Source of the DNA: Phorcus lineatus | Lineage: Eukaryota > Mollusca > Gastropoda > Trochida > Trochidae | Direction: 5' to 3' | DNA length: 64,000 nt | Assembly (NCBI GenBank): GCA_921293015.1 | Contig: OV121086.1 | Coordinates: 28,754,254-28,818,253, forward strand | Shown: positions 12,901-24,115 of the stretch, in pieces | Numbering within the stretch: position 1 is the stretch's first letter | Layout: every line of letters starts with the position of its first letter | Position numbers and translations under genes: made by a program | Notes under the pieces: model-generated | What the model was told of the DNA's origin: nothing | Databases searched by the model: none | The model's input: only the letters and a program-made list of their open reading frames with translations

Positions 12901-12906
12901 TTTATT
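12901..12906 (-). promoter_or_regulatory. Candidate polyadenylation signal AATAAA
   Basis: The minus strand reads AATAAA about 430 bp past the stop of the candidate last exon at 13337. It would give a plausible 3' UTR. A hexamer this short is common in AT-rich DNA. Confidence 0.25.
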
Positions 12907-13336
12907 ACGTTTTATGCTGCATTACAGTTCAAAGCAAGTGTTTAGAAATATAGACATACTTTATGACATAAAGTTTCAAAAGTGGTTGGACACATTTTTA
13001 GCATCACTCCTCATAGAATGTACATAGTCATTAATGTACATATATCAACAAAGCAAACATAAAACATTTAAATAGAATTACGCACATGGATCATCTTATC
13101 CATCATAATTTACAGTGCACCGTTTAGAGAGGGAATACACAAGATGTAAGTTACATATGGATAACTTTCTTCTCGACAGAAGAACAGTGAAAAGATTCAC
13201 GGGAGAAACACATATTAGAAATAAAGCAGCGAAATGAAAACAAAAAGTAACAATGAAAACCATTACCACATATTTGTTTACAATAAACTTTTGAAATAAA
13301 CGTTCTTAATTTATCTCAATTGTTATCACGAACTTC

Positions 13337-13404
13337 TCATAGACGTCGATGCCTAGAGTCCGCAAAATCAGCTCTTTGATAAAATCTACCATTTCCATGT
13401 TCAA
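13337..13404 (-). CDS. Candidate terminal exon of the secreted protein gene (weak)
   Basis: An acceptor-like TTTCCAAG precedes 13404 on the minus strand. Entering with the phase left by the exon at 16860, the frame reads EHGNGRFYQRADFADSRHRR then L and stops at TGA 13337-13339. An AATAAA follows at 12901-12906. Against it, the pyrimidine tract is poor and another frame over the same DNA is also open to TAA, so coding cannot be told from chance. The true last exon may lie elsewhere between 12.9 and 16.8 kb or beyond. Confidence 0.2.
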
Positions 13405-13409
13405 CTTGG

Positions 13410-16400
13410 AAACATTGTTCCCCCCATTTAGATTTCCAGACGTTTACGATTAGCATAATCGAGTATCAATTGGAGTGTTCTTTGGTGTTCCTCCCATTTT
13501 TAAACTCCAGGAACTTTTTTCAAAATTCATTTGTGATGCATATCGAAAAATGTCCACCTGGGTCTTCATTTTTCTGGTTGCCATGGCAGCATGAATACCT
13601 GGATCAGTTTACTAGGGTCTTTCCGTTTCGTAAAGCCTCCAAAGTCCGCTGGGGCTTCCCCCCATGTACCCAAACTTGAGGAGGCGGAATCTGAAACATA
13701 ATGACCGTCCTATAGAAGGGGAAGATTATTTGAGGTTTAACGCCTCTTTTGAGATTGTTTTACTTCTATCATGGCAACTTTACTTGCTTATTGACCCCAA
13801 TGCCAAATATTTGACATTGTCTTGTTTTCAATGGGAACCAAAGTTGTTTTACATGTTCAAAAACTCTAAATCTCATTTACATTCTCACAAGTCATATGAT
13901 CGATAAAACACTGCCAACCCATATTTTTCATTCTATCTTCTTTAGGCACGTTTTATTTTTACATTTGACTACTTAATGGTCACAAGAAAATGTTTATTGT
14001 CTAGTTTTGATCGTAACTTTTGTCTGAAAATTTAAATCGTCACTATGCTGATCGTTTGAGACATGCAATCTGTCCATTTAATTTATCGAAAAGACTGTTT
14101 TGCAATTTTGAAAGTTGTTCAGAGCATGATTGAACCATAAAGAATGATTTTTTATAGTTGGTTTCATAAATAATTACTGGTGGTCACAGTGAGGCGGAAG
14201 TTCCTACTTTTCTTAGTCATTGCATGTCATAAGTCACGAAATAGAGGAGAACATGATTAGCAAGTCATCAGGCGTGAGTCACGTGCCCTTGCGTGGGATT
14301 ACATACAGTATATACTGTAAGTATAAGTCTGAAAAATTCGTTGTTGAATGTCGTGAACTGCTACCCCCTCCCCCTCCTGATATTTAACTAATTAATAATT
14401 GCAAATATATAACATATCTTTGATTTAAGGTAAACACTTGTGAGTACAGTTAATGCTGGAAGTGTTTCACTGTATTTATAATTGTACATTGTGTAATTGA
14501 AAACTCGGTGTTTCGGTTTTCGTACCTGTAAAGCACTTTTATGCTATTACTTTTACAACTCAGTTTGAAAATAAACAAAATCAAAATTAAAATTGAACAT
14601 TCGATTTAGAAAGATAATAATGAAAACTCGGGACCGATATATTGAATGAATTTTTTGAAAATTATCATTTTTTTGGAAAACTATCTTAAAAGGTTTGGCA
14701 TAATTTGGGTCGCAAAACACATTTTGTATCATTTCAGCTGATAACACAAGAACGTTGCACATTGTTACAAGACCATATAGATAAATATCATAGTATATTT
14801 ATTATCGCGAAATCACGACAGTCTACACATTTCGCATACGTGCTCCTCATATAAATAAAATGTATATTCCAACCTCCATACGCAGAGTGGTTCAAATAAA
14901 GAAAATACAATATTGCTAAATCTCTGGTACCGAGTGTTTGTCACGATCATAAACAAAACCTAAATTGTAGTATCCAACGGTTTATTGGTCGATAAGGATA
15001 ATCTAAATCTGCCAGCATATCCGTTTTCACACCGTGAAGTAGACTGATCTGTGGTTTTATCCGTCGATTATCGGTGATCGATGCTACTTGCTGAGGAATA
15101 TACACAGATGCAAGCCCAATAAGAGGAAGCCAAGAGGCATTAACATTGGGAAACATGGCATTGATCATACTTGTTAAAACAAATGTGACATGATGGATCT
15201 GTGAAACATGACATTGATTGAAATGTGTTAGTATATATCGTCTTGGAAACTGTGGGCGCCGTGGGTTTCCTGCCAACTTTTCGGCCTCTCATATATGATT
15301 GGCTTTCTAGCTGGTGAAGTAATGATGAAAATAAATGGTTGACCAACTTTGTCTGAACCTAAGATTTGAAGTGGATTCATTTAAATTTATGCTCAAACAT
15401 TTGTTAAATACTGGACAAAGAATGTGAAAATGAATACATGTTCGTGTACCTTATATGTCTTAATGTACATATCTTAAAAATTTCTTAGGGTAAGAATAAT
15501 TTGCAGAAATTCTTGAATCAGAACATTACGGTCCAGGCTTAATATGATAATATAAATCTAATCATCCTTTACAATGTTAAACAACCGCCAACCTCGAATT
15601 TATCACTTCTCGATTTTCGTTCCAAGATTTTTCAACAAAATTAGAACTGGGCTTGATTTTTGTTAATTTGTCCAAAAAACACCTTTAATTAGCCTTTCAT
15701 TAAGACAGCGTAATTATCGGCTGTGAAAAACCAACCTGCGCTAGGAGCCATAAAATTCGCGCGGGTGTGACGTAATGAACAGATTGTACAGAGTGGCGCA
15801 TCATTATTTCAACTGAAATACCGCCTTAAATAATTGTTTAATTACCATTGATGTGGATATCTTTTTCACACCAAACGCTTAATAGTGTTACATCGTAAAA
15901 TGGTTTATCAAACTGAGTGGAAACATTCTCTGAAAATGGTTAATTATTGGTTTTTTTCTGTGATATTGTTACGATAGATGTATAGATCACGAGGCAAAGA
16001 TTCTGTTTATGACGTCACAAAAAGGGCGTGTGACAAGTCATGCATTAAATGGTTTGTGGCCAGATAGATATAAGCGGCCACTCAAAAGGGGCATTCAAAA
16101 ACGGCTTTCATTACCAAACTGAACATATTTGAGTAGCGACCTTTGACGCACTATACAATATTGTAATCATTGACATTCATATATTCCAAAGAAAATAGTG
16201 AAATACGTTTGTGGCTATGTAGACTTATATCATGAAATATATCATGAGTTCATCCTTAAACGAACCAAATACTCAAAGATTTTAATGTTCTACGCGAATT
16301 CAAGATTCTTCTATTGATATGGTTATCAAAGCCGTCACAATTACTAACATTGCTATTAGTGGTAAAAGAATATCGAAAATGTGAAATAACGATATTAAAT

Positions 16401-16859
16401 AACCCTAAAGTAACTCAGCCATGATAAGCTCATTGTTCAAATTTTGTATATAAATTTCACTGGCGAGTATTACATACTCACTTGTTTCAAAAAGTCTAAA
16501 GCACTGTTAATGTTGTGAAATATTTTATAACACAAACGAAATGATGTGGATGTTGTATTAAACCAACCAAAAGTAAAGGAGTTTTGTACTGTTTATACAT
16601 CATTAATCTGTTTCCTCGAAAAAAACAACCCCAACAGAAATGATAAGTTTTCTAATAAAAACCACCATTAAACAATACAAAAGTTCAAAACGAGACGTTT
16701 AACGTTTTATATGATCGTTACACAAAATCAAACTGACTAGACAGAAACTATTTCTAAAATGGCTATTTTGACGAAATCAGCCTTAAAGTAGTTGTAACTT
16801 GATGAATATGGCATACATTAAAATTCCTTAGAAGATTCAATACTATAAAGCATACTCAC
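13410..16859. other. Probable intron or intergenic; no supported exon
   Basis: If the gene ends near 13.3 kb this is its last intron. An open stretch at 14947-15346 on the minus strand and a GC-richer patch at 15690-16110 with a GTGGCC...GGCCAC hairpin were inspected. No splice-bounded exon was found. Confidence 0.35.
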
Positions 16860-16971
16860 AGTCAGCGGTCTGTATCGGTGTGCATCTGTTTTCACTGCAC
16901 TTGTACACCCCGTAACAAGAACACTCGCTGTTTGCTGAACATGATTTCGTTAAGATGGTGTCGCAGTCCTT
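16860..16971 (-). CDS. Exon B: six-cysteine module of the secreted protein
   Basis: On the minus strand a classic acceptor (TTTCTTTTGCAG) ends at 16972 and a strong donor GTGAGT begins at 16859. The 112-nt exon is open in only one of three frames, the frame that exon A (22499-23443, ending in phase 0) requires. It encodes 37 residues, 316-352 of the spliced model, with cysteines at 318, 326, 332, 334, 340 and 345 (C-x7-C-x5-C-x-C-x5-C-x4-C) and the core SECSCYGVYKCSENRCT. Six cysteines in so short a segment suggest three disulfides in a small extracellular knot or EGF-like fold, but I do not recognise the family. The exon ends in phase 1, so at least one more exon follows. Joining it to exon A is an inference from phase, strand, splice sites and secretory character. 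Confidence 0.72.
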
Positions 16972-18919
16972 CTGCAAAAGAAATATGATGTTATCATCAA
17001 TTCTACCATGCCACTGCTGGTTGTTCGATTCTGAATAGTTGATTTGACCAATTGAAGTGTGCTGTTTGCCGAAAATCGGCTTACAATGTATGGAAAAATG
17101 AATTGACTTACTATAAAACTATACATTGGTAACTTCAGAGTCTGTAGTATTCATTTAAGTGAGATGAATTTTTCCAAACGTATTGAGCGTGTTTTCTTTC
17201 GTGTGTATACACAGAGATAGCAAATTGTTTTTATATAAATATCCTATTTTCTACAAAATAAGTAGTTTATGTGATCAATCAGGGTAGACTACGCTTTTTG
17301 CTACAAATTATGCAGCGGCATTCCTTCTCATACAACGATACAATGACGTTACTATGGGAGGGCTTCATAAACTTTATCATTACGTCAAACTGGTTTTCTG
17401 TAAGGCTCATTGAGTGGAAGAAATTACTTTTCAAAGATACGACATTACATTTGGGTTGAGTACTGTGAGAAAACATTTTGCGAACACGCAGTCTTACGTT
17501 TAACTTCGTTAACGGTTAAAGTTTAATTATTGAACTGTAGAGTTTCCGATACCAACGACTTTTTTATTTCCTAAACCTTACTACGACAAAGAGATTACAA
17601 AGAACCATCACGTTAGGATGGAGAAAATGTAATCTTCAGTAAGTTTCATTATCACCTCGAAATAAAACTTTCAAGAAATTTTGTGTGCGTCAATTTCCAA
17701 ATTTAGTATCAATCAACCCACAATAACGTTCTCTGATTTCAAGTCACACTAGGTTTATTTGTAAAGGGAATAGGATAGACTAGCTCCTATCTCTTTCTTT
17801 ACCTACATATCCCTCGTCACTGCATGACAAATCCATCAACGTGAAGAATAATGGAATCATTAACGAAAACAAAAATGAATTATCAGTAATCAATAGAACT
17901 GTTTGACATTATAATGATGATTTATTATGAAAATAATGAAACTGATGATCATTTAATAGTCAATTTTGTGTGCGTCTTTATGTTTAAGAGTTGAAAATTT
18001 ATGTTACAATTAGGAACAAAGTTGAAAGGTTACCGACGACTTGAAGACTTTTCATCTTTGGTAGAGAAGTCTATATTTGTGTTTAAGATAGATAAATAAG
18101 AAATAAGTGTGTAAAGCATTATAATGTAAACCAAACTAAAGTAAAGCTTCATGAAATAAAAGTCGCAGTTCTTTTGCGCAACTCGAACAATCCTTTCTTC
18201 TATCTGCCAATGTTATTTTCTTTACAAGCAACTCATTCGTCTCATAAATGCATGTTACAAATATTCTCTAGCCAAACAAATATTAAAACATTTCTTATAA
18301 CAAATAACCATGCTTTGACAAGACACTGCAACGAAACCATTACTGCATAAATTTGAAAAGAGTTTTCTTTTTCTGTTTTTCTTTGTAATTAAAAAGAAAT
18401 CATTATTTTCGTGAGAATTCAAATTTCAAGATTCCTGACATAAAAAGTTAATATGCTATTGCTTTGTTTAACGAATGTATAATGCAAATTTAATCGTTAA
18501 TGAAATGGCTATTTTCACATGTGAAAATGACAGTTGTCTCCTGTGATAATTCGTTTATCATCATATTAATAAATGCTTATAACGTTATAATTTCGTGTTC
18601 AAAAATAACAATTTGGATATGTTTTTCTACTTTATATTTGTCTTAATAAAAGATAGCTTATCTTACAAGTGCGCCATTTAGTTCTAAGGGTAAGCAATTC
18701 TCACACAATTATGACCTTTAATGTTCAATGTTATCCAAATTGACTTTGAATCTTTCGTAAATTCTTATTACATTATCGAGAAAATAAGACCATTTATTGT
18801 TTAAAAGCTTATTGAGAAATGATTGAATAATCGTCTTTGATGATCTGTATTTAAACCCTCAGTGAATATTGGAGTATATTCAGGAGTAAAGGTAATCAGC
18901 TTGATATTTACTGCCTTAA

Positions 18920-19105
18920 GAAACCTCCCAGTCTAATTTGAGTTACAAAGTCTCCATCAAGCAGAAACCCCCAAGTTCAAAATCAGTAATAAACTTTCTT
19001 TTGATTCTTCGAGTTTAAAATCAGTAAGTCTTTATCAAATCTCCTAGTTCAAAATTAGTTACTAAATAGTATTACTCTTCAAATTCAAAACCAGCTATAA
19101 AAGAT
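18920..19105. repeat. Decayed short tandem repeat
   Basis: Words of the form GAGTTYAAAATCAGTAA followed by TCTTTATCAAA and a CTTC or CTCC spacer recur four to five times, 35-47 bp apart. Divergence is high. Confidence 0.55.
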
Positions 19106-19825
19106 TATCCATACAAAATGTTTATCACAACTTTACTATGAAGAACTAACAAGTCTCACAATATTTGTGATTTGACACCTGATTCCAGCGTATTCATCCC
19201 CAGACTCTAAGCTTAATGAAGCTAACAGAAATCAGCCGTCCATTCAGTAGTCATCGACTTGACATCGGCATTGAAATAAGCATCTGGTCAAACATTGGCT
19301 ACCAATTATCTGCCAAATTAAAGCGAACGTGTCTTGACTTATTGAACAGTGCTATTCAATTACTCTAATCTGATTTCCTACATGAAAATCATTCACAGAT
19401 TCATCTTACTTCTATCGCGATCGAATGTGTGATGAAGGGTACATGTATCGTTTTTCTTAACTAGAGCTTTTTTCCTTTATTATGACACGTTTTCAAGGCA
19501 GGTAATTTCACATGAATTACAAATGTTGATCGATAATTGATTTTATTACTCAAACATTGGCTTTGTAGAAGTTGATCACTGCAATTTGGCGTTTTCCTAT
19601 TTGGAAGAAAGTTTATTTTGGTCTTGCACTCCTTCATGTGCTTCAAATCAACTTGAAAAGTATATTCGTGTACAGCAGGGATTTGTCCACAAAGCAGAAA
19701 AAGAAGTTATGGTGAGATAGTAACCTATTCGATTAGCGTAAAGTCGTAAAGCTGTGCGATAACAATATTTTTTTATGAAAGCTTTAAAATGTTTTTTCTA
19801 TTTTGTTTTGTTTCAGAGAGTAAAC

Positions 19826-20276
19826 CATTCTCTTCCAAAAGAGGTAGCTCCGTCATAAAATCCTATACAACCTTTGTCCTAACACAAGCGTTTCTCGGCC
19901 CAGAAATATAGAAGCCTGATTGGATGTAATCAAAGTAAGCGACGCTGTTTCAAAAGTTACCAATCGAAATGTCTCCGTTGTTTCCGTATGCTTTCGGAAA
20001 GCTAAATCTCATTTAAATATGCACTTTGCGCTTCGAGTCTTCTTTTCAGAACACCTCTGTCATAGTTAACGACTGCATCATTGCATTTACCTGTGTGACA
20101 ACAAATATGTTATGCATGCATGCTGTCTTTTCATTGGCTGAAATATTACAAGGTAGTTTATGATGAAATATTTTGCCGAAAGGGGAATCTGCCCGAAGCC
20201 AGAGTAGAGGCCGTTTTTGAACAGAAGTTGTATAGGAATTAGTAACGGATCGTACCTCTGTATGGAGGGAAAAGGC
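19826..20276. mobile_element. hAT-like MITE, family A copy 2, older and inverted
   Basis: The ends CATTCTCTTCCAAAAGAGGT and TACCTCTGTATGGAGGGA are divergent forms of the family A termini. Interior words found in copy 1, such as ATTGCATTT, GGCTGAAATATTACAAGGTA and GCCGAAAGGGG, appear in the opposite order and strand, so the element lies inverted relative to copies 1 and 3. No target duplication can be seen, which fits greater age. It sits inside the inferred intron of the secreted protein gene. Confidence 0.75.
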
Positions 20277-22498
20277 CTTCTTTAAGTATAGATGTAAATG
20301 ACGAGATTATTTCCATAAAAACACCGCTAATAATACAAATGATAAAACAGAAAAATAGAAAAATTTTCATCTCTTAGATTCATTTACTTTATTTCATGTT
20401 TGAAAATTTGTGATAAAGTTATTGGAGTCGTGTCATTAGTAAAACCATTTGATACACGGGTCTTGAATGTGAATAGAATATGTTAAGAGCTGGAATCCGT
20501 TTTCAACGAAGTACAGCGGCAGAGTGGATAAGATGCTGGGACAGTAATTACTGGCTTCTGAAAATGTGATTAGACATCTTATATTCTACTCGTCCCAAAA
20601 GATGTAGGCAATTGTACGATTGATTGAAGTTTAACATTCGAGAAAGGGTTTAGTACAATTCATACAACTAACTTAACCATCTGCAATACTTCCAGATCAA
20701 TAAATCCAAACTATTTTTCCTTCTAGAAATCTAGTTATCTGATTTGATGGATGAAATAAACAATACATAAGAAATTTCGTTCTGAATAAAAGGTTTTTAA
20801 TGCAATTTTCTGTCGTTAAAATATCCCCAGTTAACAATTTATTTATATATATACAGTTGTTCAAGTTAAAGGAGATAGGAATCATCTTACCATAGCAACC
20901 ATATATACAATCCGACATTTCGGAATAGTCAGGCCCACTATTCACATATTAACCAAGTGCCATTGTTATCTTTTATTATACTATGTGTATAAATATATCA
21001 TACATTACTTATTGATATTTTTGATACATTGAGTTTTAATAATGAATGAGCAAAAGTTCTATGGGTGTTTAACTTCTTTATTGAACTCAACGTCGATCAA
21101 TTGTTGCATTTTCATTTTATAATCAGAGTACTGTGGAATATAAATTTCAGAATGGCTAAAACCACAAATCCATCACTGACTTTGTTTAATTTAATTTTTA
21201 TTCAGGAAATTAATCATATATTCAATAACATGACAGTAGTTCGGAAATTATTGTTATGGACGGGAAGAGACGGACCAGGAAACAGACGTACCCAATGTAA
21301 AATCTGCTTTAGGTCTAGACATCATGTGACATATTTTATAAATGATAATAACTTTGATGATGTAAGTATGATTTACAAAACGTTGTCTTTGATTTTTATA
21401 TTTCAATATTGATGGGATTATATTGGATCATTATGAAGGTGAAATAAAAACTGCAACCACCCTCTGTGCACTTGATAGTGTCATGTTTCATAATGTCGAC
21501 ATAAACTGTCCAGCATGTTTGGATTGATAAGCGAAACTTCCGATGTTTTCTCAGGCATGGGAAGATTATTTGTCTTGCGATGGGTTTTGTGAAAGGACCC
21601 ATATTTCTCAATTAGATATTGATTGAAAAACTCGAAGTTGCCCTTTGGGATGTAAAGAGATAAGACGATAAATAGGTGCATCAAGCCATGTTGAAATACG
21701 AGGCAATTCAGGGCTTTCTCTTCATATCAGGTTACATTCAGTTGGATTAAATAGATGTGAATTCAATAATAACTTTTGGATTGATACCAAATTGGGGGAC
21801 TTGATAAATATGTTATAGAATTTTCTAAGAATTAAATGTACCAAATGAAATGAATATTAAGTTGAAGAACCTTAAGGGATATCGTCTAAATACTTGGTTA
21901 AAGAAGTCTTATTCGCATCAGAGAATTGCAATAAATTTGATAAGAGAGACAAATCGAATGGGATTTCATGAAAAGATCACGATGCGATGATTTCAATCAT
22001 TTCTCGCTGGCGTCTGGGATGCAAATTGCATTTATTATGCAGTTATTTATTGTGTGTTTCAAATAAATGTATTAAAAATCACATTCATCATTAGCGAATG
22101 ATTGCACAATAAAGTAGTACGAGAAGGTGCTCTTAGAGAAAAATACATATTTTAGTAGTAATTTAACTACGTTTTAACAAAATATGAATATGATGCAGTT
22201 GGTGATGATTGATAGAGCTTTCCACCTAGGTTTTCATGGAATGGTATGTATAAAGGGAATGGGTAATGACGGAATAATTATTTTAGTAAAAACATGCTTT
22301 TTCTTCTATCTTGTTACTTTATGAATGTTCACTTTATGTTGTCTTTGCTTTGTATGTATGTAAATCAATGTTGTATTTACTAAGAAGAGGGTATTTTAAG
22401 TTGGATGTCTCGTCTCCGAACATTTACCTTGTGAATAAAAAAGGTTAAACCAAAATCATAATCAATAAATCAGGTAATTCACTCCATCTACTACTTAC

Positions 22499-23443
22499 GC
22501 TATCGTCTGAAAATGATCCTTCGCCAAATGATGTAAAACCGCCGGAACCTTGGGACACGTCGCCCCATGCCCCGTTGCCTTGTCCTGCGACCTGGCCAGT
22601 TCCGAATCCGTCTCCAGCCCAGGACCCTGAGTCAGACCAGGAACCATCTCCCCACGACCCGCCACCTGACTCGAACTGCCCATCTTCGAATCCAGTGGAC
22701 ACTATTGATGCGGTGTCCGCCTTGTGTGGTTTCTCGTTCGCCGGTGGAGCAACCGGTAGAAAGCCATCTGAAAACCCATCACCAGGTTTTGTTGGTGTAA
22801 ATCCACCGTCTCCGAATCCGTTAGAAAATCCATCTCCAAATCCATCCATGAAACCAGATTGCTTTGAGATTTTGTCTTCTTTCTTTGCTTCCGGCGTGAC
22901 CTCTTCAGCATGACTACTTGAAAATTTGGCATCAGAGTCAAACATATCCTTTTCTGTGCTGGATAGATACTGGTTCTCCTCAAGAACCTTGGCCGTGGAT
23001 CGAACTGGGTCACTGTATTGGAGAGGGTAGGAATCATCATGGACAGTGCTCTGGTGTTTATTTTTCCAACTACCGTGACTGAGTACGTTGTTAAGAAGCT
23101 TTTTCCTATTCAACTTATCTCGCAACCTCTGATACTTAGATACAAGTTCAGCAACTTTACCACCGTACACGAAGCGCCCTTTGGCAAACACATTGTCCTG
23201 TGGTTGATGAGAGGCCTCCGAGGCTTTGCGCTTTCTTTTTTTCCACATATTGTAAGGGTACCACTTCGGGACCGACTGGTGCCATCTTTGGGATATTATG
23301 TGTGATTCAGCAGGGCTATTTTGTGAACGGGTTTTGGTCGGGTTAACCCAAGCAAAGCATGATACTGTAGATATTTCTATGTATAACAGCTGTAACAATA
23401 TCACCAGTATGACCTGACCCCAGGCGTGTTGTAGTATATCCAT
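22499..23443 (-). CDS. Exon A: secreted Gly/Asp/Phe-rich low-complexity protein
   Basis: The chosen ATG (23443) has a good context (ATAATGG) and opens a 30-odd-residue signal peptide with the hydrophobic core VILVILLQLLYI, likely cut near residue 28-31. A further in-frame ATG at 23485 lies inside what looks like an intron, because GTATCCGCAG is an acceptor ending at 23468, giving a 24-nt 5' UTR in this exon. Residues 32-67 are Trp/Tyr-rich. A polybasic KKRKRK at 68-73 is a possible proprotein convertase site. A charged Lys/Arg/Glu linker covers about 85-195. Residues 197-312 are Gly/Asp/Ser/Phe-rich with repeated GDGF, NGFGDG and GSWxxDG words. The exon ends after Ser315 at a perfect GTAAGT donor (22498), phase 0. 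Without splicing the frame runs 17 more codons into the intron. By composition it resembles extracellular matrix, adhesive or shell-matrix proteins, or a peptide precursor. No homologue is recognised. Confidence 0.8.
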
Positions 23444-23467
23444 TATCCAGCTTATTCGCACTAGCAC
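23444..23467 (-). other. 5' UTR part of exon A and upstream splice acceptor
   Basis: On the minus strand CTTTGTATCCGCAG ends at 23468, and a CTAAT branch-point-like word lies about 20 bp further upstream. The 24 nt to the ATG have no earlier start codon. This implies an upstream untranslated first exon, not located with confidence. Confidence 0.55.
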
Positions 23468-23559
23468 CTGCGGATACAAAGTCATTCATTAGATTTATTG
23501 TTTCAAACGTGTATACATAGTTTCTAGCTGTGTTAAGTACAAACATTGAATAAGTACAT

Positions 23560-24115
23560 TCGTTTCATATCATAAGACATTTATCAAGTCTTTCTAGCAG
23601 CAATAAGTACAAGCTTTGAAGCATGAATTCAATTTCTTTACATATATCTACAGTTTTTCTAAAAGCTCTAAATAAGATAATCACTATTTTAGACATATCT
23701 ACAGTTTTATTAATCTCAAGCCTTTCAAGCATTAATTTCAATGCTTTTGACATATCTATATTTAATCTAGAAGCTCAAAGTACAATACATTTATAACATA
23801 GCATTAGACATATCTAGAGATTTTCTAGCATTTCTAAGTACATTATTCTTCAAAGCAAATTCCATAGCTTCAAGTATAATATTCATAACCTCAGATACAT
23901 GTATATCCGAGATCTTATAGCAGCTCTCATTACAATATTTGAATATTGGTTCCATTGCTTCAGACGTTTCTACAAATGTTTCTAGCATCTTTAAATAAAC
24001 CTTCGAATAATTAGTCTTACAGCTTCAAACGTTTCAAGAATACCTCTGGGAGCTGTAAGTACAATCTTCGAAGTATTTATTTCATGGCTCAAGAGATATC
24101 TACATTGTCAAGAGA
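23560..24115. repeat. Heavily decayed tandem repeat, unit roughly 60-90 bp
   Basis: Words like GACATATCTACAG, TTTCTAGMAGCTCTAAGTACA and TTCRAAGCATTAATTTCAATGC recur in the same order about seven times, for example near 23640, 23691, 23749, 23808, 23898, 23964 and 24088. Spacing is irregular because of indels. It lies in the presumed first intron or promoter side of the gene. The minus-strand open frames at 23565-23753 and 23791-23988 come from this repeat. Confidence 0.6.

Larger units (their letters stand above)
16972..22498 (-). other. Inferred 5.5-kb intron between exons A and B
   Basis: It starts with GTAAGT at 22498 and ends with TTTTGCAG at 16972 (minus strand). It holds the MITE at 19826-20276 and a decayed tandem repeat at about 18920-19105. 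Open frames at 20697-20945, 21065-21412 and 21396-21684 have no coding character. Confidence 0.6.

Noticed and set aside
14947-15346. Two overlapping minus-strand open frames, exon-like in places
   Set aside because: No acceptor/donor pair bounds a phase-compatible exon and no protein family is recognised.
20508-20600. tRNA-like sequence CAGAGTGGATAAGATGCTGG
   Set aside because: It resembles the D-arm region of a class II tRNA, but no B box or acceptor stem follows.
22495-23305. Other open frames overlapping exon A (for example 22575-22913 plus, 22702-23040 minus)
   Set aside because: These are shadows of the long exon A frame in GC-richer DNA, with no signal peptide or splice logic of their own.
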